DNA from: Astrothelium macrocarpum
Lineage: Eukaryota; Ascomycota; Dothideomycetes; Trypetheliales; Trypetheliaceae
Length of the DNA stretch: 64,000 bases
NCBI GenBank assembly: GCA_021030915.1
Contig: JAGEMR010000120.1
Coordinates: 25,964 to 89,963 of the forward strand
Direction: 5' to 3'
This document shows positions 57,180 to 64,000 of the stretch, one piece after another. The translations under genes and the position numbers were made by a program. Position 1 is the stretch's first letter. Every line of letters starts with the position of its first letter. The notes beneath the pieces were generated by a model. It saw only the letters and a program-made list of their open reading frames with translations, did not search any database and had not been told where the DNA came from.

Positions 57180-58986
57180 ATGAAGACAAATCCACTCTCT
57201 CTGGCTGCAATAGCCACTCTCGCTCATTATTCATTTGCTGCTCCGACTTCCGGTTTCCAGCACGTCCCCAGGCAGGCAGGCAATGGCACCAGCGGGAACG
57301 ATACTGTTGCAGAGTACCGTGCAAATCAAGTCAAAGATGCATTTTTGACCGCATGGAACGGGTATACTCTTGCTCGCCCACATACAGACGCGTCTAGTAG
57401 CTAACGGAACATCAAGTTACTATACCTATGCCTTTCCTAATGATGAACTACATCCGATTAGTAATACCTATAGCAATTCCTTTGGTGGATGGGGCGCAAG
57501 TGCTGTGGACGCCTTTAGCACTTCTATCGTGATGGAAATTCCCGAAGTAATTGATATTATATTAAACTACATTCCTACCATCAATTTCAGTCAATCCGCC
57601 GGCGGGGAGGAAATCTCTCTCTTTGAGACTAACATTCGTTATCTGGGCGGTATCCTTGCTGGATACGACCTCTTGAGCGGGCCTCTATCCCAATACGCAA
57701 GCAACACCACGGCAGTCAGCCAACTACTTCAGAAGGCCAAGGATTTGGCAGATGTCTTAAAATTCGCTTTTGACACACCCACGGGCATCCCACACAATGG
57801 CCTATTCGTCGGTACCCAGACTTTTGATACCTCCGATGACAACGTCAACGGTCTGGCTACTATTGGCACTCTGGTACTTGAATGGACCCATTTGTCTGAT
57901 CTTCTCGGGGACAGTCAGTACGGCGAGCTTGCACAAAAAGGAGAATCATATCTCCTGAATCCATCGCCCAGTACATCTGAGCCATTTCCGGGATTGGTGG
58001 GGACCAATGTAAACATTACCTCAGGACAGTTTTTGGACGCGTCTGGGGGTTGGATCGGAGGCGATGATAGCTTTTACGAGTACTTAATCAAGATGTACGT
58101 TTACGATCCTACGCGATTTAGCTCGTACAAAGATCGCTGGACAGCGGCTGCGGACTCTACCATCCAGTACCTTGCAAGCAATCCTAGTACTAGACCAGAT
58201 TTGACATTTGTTGCCGAATTTGATGGCACACAACTGTTCTATTCGTCCGAGCACTGTAAGTACCAAATCCTAATTTTTCCCACGTTTAGTCCACAAAAAT
58301 TAGAATTGACGCTTTTTTCTTAAGTGGCCTGTTTTGATGGTGGCAATTTCATCCTTGGCGGTCTGGTTCTTGGCGAGTCAAAGTATACAGACTTTGGGCT
58401 CGCTCTTGTCGAAGGGTGTGAAGATACGTACAACAGCACGCTTACAGGAATCGGACCTGAATCTTTTAGCTGGACCGTTGGCACTTCTAACGCATCTTGC
58501 TCGGGCTCAAGCTCGTCTTGTGATAGCCTTCCCGCCGATCAAGCCGCATTCTATGACCGCGCCGGCTTCTACATTACCAACGGAGCTTATATCTTGCGCC
58601 CAGAGGTCCTAGAGAGCTTCTATTATGCGTATAGAGTGACCAAAGACCAGAAGTATCGTGATTATGCTTGGAATGCGTTTGTAGCCATCAATACAACAAC
58701 GCGGGCTGGGAGCGGATATGCAGAACTGACTAACGTGAATGCGGCGGGAGGAGGATCGCAAAATGACTTTCAAGATAGCTTCTTCTTCGCGGAGGTGTTA
58801 AAATACGCATATCTCATCCAGCAACCAGTAAGTTACTAAGCTGTGGAAAGTTCCCTATTGCCATGCAGTAACACTCTAACGAATGTATTATAGGATGCTG
58901 AGTACCAAGTTGACAATAACGGAACCAATTCCTTCGTCTTCAACACGGAGGCACATCCCCTCAAGGTGGCTGGGTCCACAACTTAA
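57180..58986 (+). CDS. secreted GH47 alpha-1,2-mannosidase
   Basis: Four exons (57180-57361, 57417-58255, 58325-58827, 58894-58986) join in phase to 538 residues. A signal peptide (MKTNPLSLAAIATLAHYSFA) precedes the class I mannosidase (glycoside hydrolase family 47) fold. Motifs in order are AWNGYYTYAFPNDELHPIS, the catalytic region ISLFETNIRYLGG, GGDDSFYEYLIKMYVY, LACFDGGN recreated across intron 2, LRPEVLESFYYAYR and, in the last exon, FNTEAHPLKV, whose Thr holds the Ca2+. The enzyme trims alpha-1,2-linked mannose from N-glycans. Having a cleavable signal and no membrane anchor, it is probably secreted rather than a Golgi enzyme. Multiple N-glycosylation sites (NGT, NDT, NFS, NTT, NIT, NST) are seen. 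Confidence 0.94.
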
Positions 58987-59401
58987 TGTCTTTCATGTAA
59001 TGTTGAATTAGAGCACATTTAAATAACTTACTTTCAGGCTCATAAATAGACTGTGGTCCGCATTGACTCTGAGCTATCAAATCATTATAGCAATTAGTCG
59101 CTTCTCTTTGCAGGCTCTTTCACCCTCATAGCTTGTTGAAAAGTCGCTGTCAGAGGTTTCCAACGCCTCGAAGTTCGCGTCAGGAAAAACCCCTCGGCAA
59201 GAGTCCGTGCTCGCCACCACTGCTTTGCATTTGTCCCCTCACTCCTAACATCCTGTGCCTGTCGTGTCACTGTTTATTGAATTATGTCATTGAAACGTAC
59301 AAGCCGCACTTGCTTTACTCATTCGATGTAAGTAGTGCTTTCATCGAGAGCCAGGGCTAATGTAGGTTGCCAATGCCAGAGATCTCAATATTGAACGTCT
59401 A
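58987..59401. other. intergenic between convergent GH47 and P450 genes
   Basis: 415 bp of shared 3' flank. Nothing was recognised. Confidence 0.4.
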
Positions 59402-61097
59402 TCATCTAGATTCTATCACTCCTCTACGTCGAAGCCCAGTCACTTTCGCTCTGATCCCTTGACTACCCAGCTTTGCAAACATGACTACCCAGTCATGCGC
59501 CGGTCGTACATCCTCATCAAAATCAACCTCGTGCAGCTCCATCTCGAACCGCGAGAATAGAGTTGCTACGGTCGTATACAGTTCTAGGTTCGCAAGATGC
59601 ATACCAACGCATTGCCGCGGACCTCGTCCGAAAGCTACCTGGTAGTAATCCAAATTTGATACCTCCCTTGCGCCATTCGCACCATCCTTCAACCAGCGTT
59701 CAGGAAGAAATCTGTCAGGCTGGGGAAAGAGCTGTTCACTGGAAAGGATATTCCATACGGTCATACCAATGGGAGTGCCTGCAGGAATTGTATGATCACG
59801 GTAGACGATTGGCTGGTCTGATACGCGCGGCGAGCGAACGGAGTTACTTCCCGCCACGCGAAGGCCTTCTTTGATGACTGCAGTAAGATATGGCAGTTTC
59901 TCCAGAGCAGACCAGGAGGGTAGTTGCTCAGGTTCAAGGCCTTCGAAGATAGGTTCAAGCTCTTTTCTAAGTTCTGTCACGATACGTGGATCGTTAAGGA
60001 CGTGGTATGATATCATGGACAATGCCCGGGCTGTCGTCTCACTACCGGCGCCCACGAGTATAAGACCCTCGAGGACGAGCCTTTCTGATGACAGTTCCGA
60101 GGCAGGCAGGTCGCTGTCCAGAATCTGTTCGAAGATTGTCGCCTTGTTGTGCTTTGACGCGTTGAGACCATCGCGCTTCTGCGCCATTAATGGTTCAAGG
60201 TGAGATCCGAGAATATTCGCGTACTTTTCCGTCGACGCGAGCGCTGGAAATACCCAGTTAAGGACTGCCAATGGCATCTTTTTCATAAGCGGATGCAGCC
60301 ACGGAAAGATTCGAAAGATGACGGGAACTCTGGCCAGTGCTTGGGTCCAAGTCCTCCAACTGGATCCGAAATCCTCTAGACCCAAAGCATTCACGCTCTT
60401 GCCATAAGTAAATTGGGTGATCATGTCCACGGTCAATCCGGTGTAGGCATCTTGAAGGTTAAGGATGCCGCTTTGTTTCCGGGCTTGGTCAAATCGATCG
60501 CAAAGCTGGAGTATCTTGGCGTTCACGAATGACACCCTTGACTCGATTGACAATCTTGCGAAGAAAGGCGCAAAGGAAGCCCGGCGCCTTCGGTGTACGT
60601 CTGAGCGAACGGTCGCGATTGTTGTCAGAGGAGATCCAACCATTCCAAGCTTGTCCAGCTTCTGTCCGTACAGCTCGTGGTAGAAAGTGGGGTCGTCAAT
60701 ATGAATTTCCTTTGGTGAGATTCTGATGATGGGACCTTTCGAATGAGAAGGCTTGTCAACAGGTAAGAAATTCGGTTATCTGAACTTTCTAATAGAGATA
60801 TTAGGAAACGCTGGTTCGCATACCGTATTTATCATGCATCTCTTTGATCCGAAACGCCCATTGACCCTTTTGAATGACATCGTAGTAAAATTCATACAGA
60901 CTCGTGAGGGCTGCCAATTTAGGACCAGGAAAGCGCGCGATTGGAGCGAAACAGAGACGATACACGATTGTCCAAATGGTCCATGAGACCACGAAGACTA
61001 TGCAGACCGCGAATACAAGCTTAGCTGGAGAGACGTGCCAAAACGCATCATTGGCCGGGCTAGCAGATCCGTTCTCAGTGCTCAAAGGTAATTGCAT
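59402..61097 (-). CDS. cytochrome P450 monooxygenase
   Basis: Two exons (60824-61097, 59402-60735; 88-bp intron) give 535 residues. There is an N-terminal membrane anchor (about 26-48) and a proline hinge FPGPK. The intron splits KYG|GPIIRISPKEIHIDDP, a stretch typical of fungal CYP families. The I-helix oxygen-binding motif AGSETT is at 321-326, E-G-L-R (ExxR) at 381-384, the PERF-type region PERW, and the heme-binding FGRGPRQCVG has Cys467. All catalytic motifs are intact. It resembles benzoate- or trichothecene-type fungal P450s, but the substrate is not readable. The first ATG in frame is at 61097; earlier codons lack an ATG. No other biosynthetic backbone gene lies nearby in this window. 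Confidence 0.93.
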
Positions 61098-62640
61098 TCT
61101 GTCGCACACACGAATGGGAAAGGAGAGCGAGATCAATTCCTAAGCAGTGATGATAGCGACAGATATGTCTACTGCGAGACTCTTATAATTACAAACCCTA
61201 GACTCACAAACCTCTCGATACTCAAGCGTCTGGGCAATTCCCACGCTTCATTCATAGCAGCGATACTACCGTAGCAGCTCACGCCTTGCAACTGTTGGTT
61301 CAGCCCTTCTTGTTCGCGTCCGGCTTCGTGTGTTATTCCATGCGTGCTCATCTCAGATTTCCCATGTGGGCATCGCGTGCATGATGCTGTAGAGGCTCTG
61401 CATGCGCCTTTTCCGTCCGTTTAATCCCGCAGGATCTCGGTTTGCAGACATCAATGCATGCCTAAATCCTACCCACGTGGCTTGACTTGCAATCTCGAGT
61501 AATCATTAATCATGCATTAAAGGATTTGTTGTTGCTGCATTATCTAGTGAGACAGATTGTGAGAGAAACACGCCAGTCCTAAAGCGCTGCCGAAATCATG
61601 CACCAGGGGCTGACAGAAGAAATGTCGTACCAGAGTCAGTTCAGCTAGCTAAGATGTAAGCCCACATAGATCCCATGATTGGCTTAGCTTGCTTAGTTCA
61701 GCCAAATTAACTGACTCTGCACGAGGGTGAAATTAAAAAATGTCGCCCGCCACCGCGAAAGATACAATCCGCTGCAGGCCTCGTCGAGACATCCTCAACA
61801 AATGCAGATGAGAATAACTTAAAAGGTATTTTTTAAATAAGTTATTGACGGATTAGTTAAAGTTTGTAATTATTCAGAACGGTATGGGGTCCTCCCAACC
61901 GAGACCTGCGGCGAATTAGGTCTTTCGCGGTCGTTGGTGACATTTCTTATTGCATCCACTGGTGCCCTTGTCACATCGTTCAAACAAATTGAATCACCTG
62001 AGCCAAGGAGGGTAATTCTTTAGAGAAGACGTAGAGCTGATCGAAGGAAAGTGGAACCAATATCATGGCCCAAATTGCTAGGAAATTATGAGGAGCGCAG
62101 GGTGTGTGTTGTTGGCTCTGTATTAGGAAGACGCCGTTGAGTGTCCAACTCCACCACTAAAATTCATGAGTGAAGTGCGCGAGTAGATCCTGGTCGATAG
62201 CATTCAGTTCACTGGAAAGATCGATTTCTGAAATCACTCATTCTTTACTGGTCATGAGTAGAAGCAAGACTCTAGTTGCAAGGGTAATATGCTGTCCAGG
62301 AGCTCCGCAATGCGTACTAATGTCAAACTTGCTCGAGCCTTTGGATATCAATCTCCAGAGGCGCTAAGGCAATGCATTTTGAACGACCAATTGGAAGGCT
62401 TTCATCGCACTTACAAAGATATACGTAATCATAGACGCCAAAGCGCCACTGACGCGTGTAGGGAGATAAGACGCCATCGACGCTGACGACAAATGATCAG
62501 ATGGCGCGCTTTGTCAGTGCTTTTTAAATGACAGCAAGAGTAGCCGATCTCTACGTCAGACTAAGAGTGAGCCGAAATTGACACACGGGCCACCACCACC
62601 AAAATTAGCACCTTCTGAAGCCATTTGCTTTCATCTCATT
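61098..62640. other. intergenic with a short hairpin element
   Basis: About 1.5 kb upstream of the P450 gene. It contains an 89-bp imperfect palindrome (61631-61719). Small plus frames at 62170-62486 are unrecognised. It leads into the AT-rich block. Confidence 0.4.
61631..61719. repeat. 89-bp imperfect palindrome (MITE-like)
   Basis: CAGAGTCAGTT at 61631-61641 is exactly inverted as AACTGACTCTG at 61709-61719, and inside these GCTAAG/CTTAGC words extend the pairing. The transcript or DNA could fold into a long hairpin. Size and ends suit a tiny MITE or a relic; no target duplication was confirmed. Confidence 0.5.
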
Positions 62641-64000
62641 CAAATTTGGTGTTTTATTATCATTGTCGCTGTTTCTATTATTAATTTTATGAAATGAGAG
62701 GTCAGATTTATATATTCTCGCGTTCATTATTTTATTTCATCATCAGAATTTTACTATTCAAATGATTCAAATGAGATTTCTACGTTCTTTAGAATTATTA
62801 TTCTTATTATTAAAATAATTGGCCAATAATTAAATTTTCAAATTTTTCAGAAAATTATTAAACAGATTTTCAATATTTTTTCATAAATATAATATCGAAT
62901 TCTTTTTTTTAAATAATTTTATATAACGTGGTACACAAGCGAGCGGTCCGCACAAGCGAGCGGTCCGCTTTTCGCGATTCTATCAACAAAATCTGATCAT
63001 ATATTAATCATAATAAATCAAATTTATTTAAATTATTCAAAATTTTTCTTAAAAAAGATAATTATAATTTTTTGACAAATCCGTATATTATGACTGATAT
63101 TATCATATTATATATATCATTTTTTATATATTTTTATTTTTATTTATTGATCAATATTTTCAGATATTTCTTTTTTTTTGATTATATAATATTATTCTGA
63201 TTTATTAAATTTTATTTATTTTAAAAAAAAAAAAGATTTTTTTTTATTTTTCAATATTTATTAAATTTTTTATTTATTTTTTAAAATAATTTTTTTTTTT
63301 TTTTTAAATAAAATCATTTAATATATAATTTATTATATATTTTTTAAAATTTGATTAATTTTAATAAAAATTAATATTAATAAATTATTTTGATATTATA
63401 TAATCCGATTTTTAATAAATTCAGATTATAAAATCATTTTAATAGAATTTTATAATATTTTTAATTTTTATAATAAAAATGATTCTGATAAAAATATTAA
63501 AAATATTAAAATATATAATTTGATATTTAATTAAAAAATTATATTTTCTGAATTATAAAAAATAAAATCTGATTTTTTAAAATTTATTTGAATATTTTAT
63601 TTTATAAAAAATTTTTTAAATATAATTATAAATATTAAAAAGAATTTAATTTTAATAATATATATAATATACGTCTGAATAAAATTTTCAATTTAATATT
63701 TATATATCCATTTTAATAGATTAAAATATTCAATATTAAATGATTGAAATATATAAAATGAATAAAAAGATATATAAAATATAAAAATATTATTTTTTTT
63801 ATAATAGAATTTAAAATCAATTAAAAGATAATTTTTATAATTATTTAGAATTAAAAAATGATATTATTTAATTATACACGATTTTATATATTTATTAAAA
63901 TATTAAATTTATTTTAAATCAAATTTATTTATTATTTAATTATTATTATTTAAAAAAATAATTCAATTTTTTAAAATAATATAATTTTTATATTAATTTA
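62640..64000. repeat. AT-rich isochore, probably RIP-degraded
   Basis: From about 62.64 kb to the window end the sequence is almost only A and T, rich in TpA and long A/T runs, with no frame over 60 codons. This is typical of the AT blocks left by repeat-induced point mutation in ascomycetes. One GC-containing island with a tandem 17-mer sits at 62935-62968. No transposase or reverse transcriptase trace can be read. Confidence 0.7.
62935..62968. repeat. tandem 17-bp repeat, two copies
   Basis: ACAAGCGAGCGGTCCGC occurs twice head-to-tail. Each unit includes the short palindrome GCGG-T-CCGC. It is the only GC-rich island in the AT block and may be the terminus of a transposon or a protein-binding site. 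Confidence 0.6.

Overview
The window is nuclear DNA of a filamentous ascomycete (Pezizomycotina). The signs are short 45-90 bp introns with CTAAC/CTAAT-like branch sites, a Zn2Cys6 regulator, a GH47 mannosidase, a microsomal P450, a DUF6594 protein, CorA-like membrane proteins and fungal-type kinase/TPR proteins, and a very AT-rich block at the right end. Class or species cannot be told from this sequence. Almost every gene is split, so I rebuilt gene models by joining exons in phase at visible splice sites and checking them against family motifs. Those joins are my reading, not transcript evidence.

Left part (1-25 kb) is gene-poor and accessory-like. After about 5 kb with no convincing gene come an extended SDR/NAD epimerase (5.1-6.2 kb, -); a five-exon CorA-like membrane protein (7.7-9.1 kb, -); an unusual active kinase / HeLo-like / pseudokinase protein (10.6-13.5 kb, -); a second CorA-like protein (14.7-16.2 kb, +); a kinase-TPR protein (16.2-19.1 kb, -); a broken wax-synthase-like/TPR chimera (19.7-21.2 kb, +); an alpha/beta hydrolase (-); and a J-domain coiled-coil protein with a zinc-ribbon-like tail (-). 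The kinase, HeLo-like, TPR and CorA-like modules are types that recur in fungal signalling and cell-death genes, and this neighbourhood is the best candidate for an undescribed system.

Middle (25-44 kb): an unrecognised 258-residue protein, a small cysteine-rich secreted protein (effector-like), an AMID/AIF-like oxidoreductase, a small proline-rich protein, then TAF6, a nitronate monooxygenase, a MAPEG membrane protein, a Zn2Cys6 regulator and a DUF6594 membrane protein. TAF6 is a basal transcription (TFIID/SAGA) subunit.

Right part (44-64 kb): the cytokinesis protein Cyk3 (SH3 plus transglutaminase-like) and a DDX60-like Ski2-family helicase are conserved single-copy-type genes on the minus strand. 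They are followed by a secreted GH47 alpha-1,2-mannosidase (+), a convergent cytochrome P450 (-), a short hairpin element and, from about 62.6 kb to the end, an AT-rich isochore typical of RIP-degraded repeats. Two introns appear to use GC-AG instead of GT-AG borders. No tRNA, rRNA, CRISPR array or intact transposase gene was seen.
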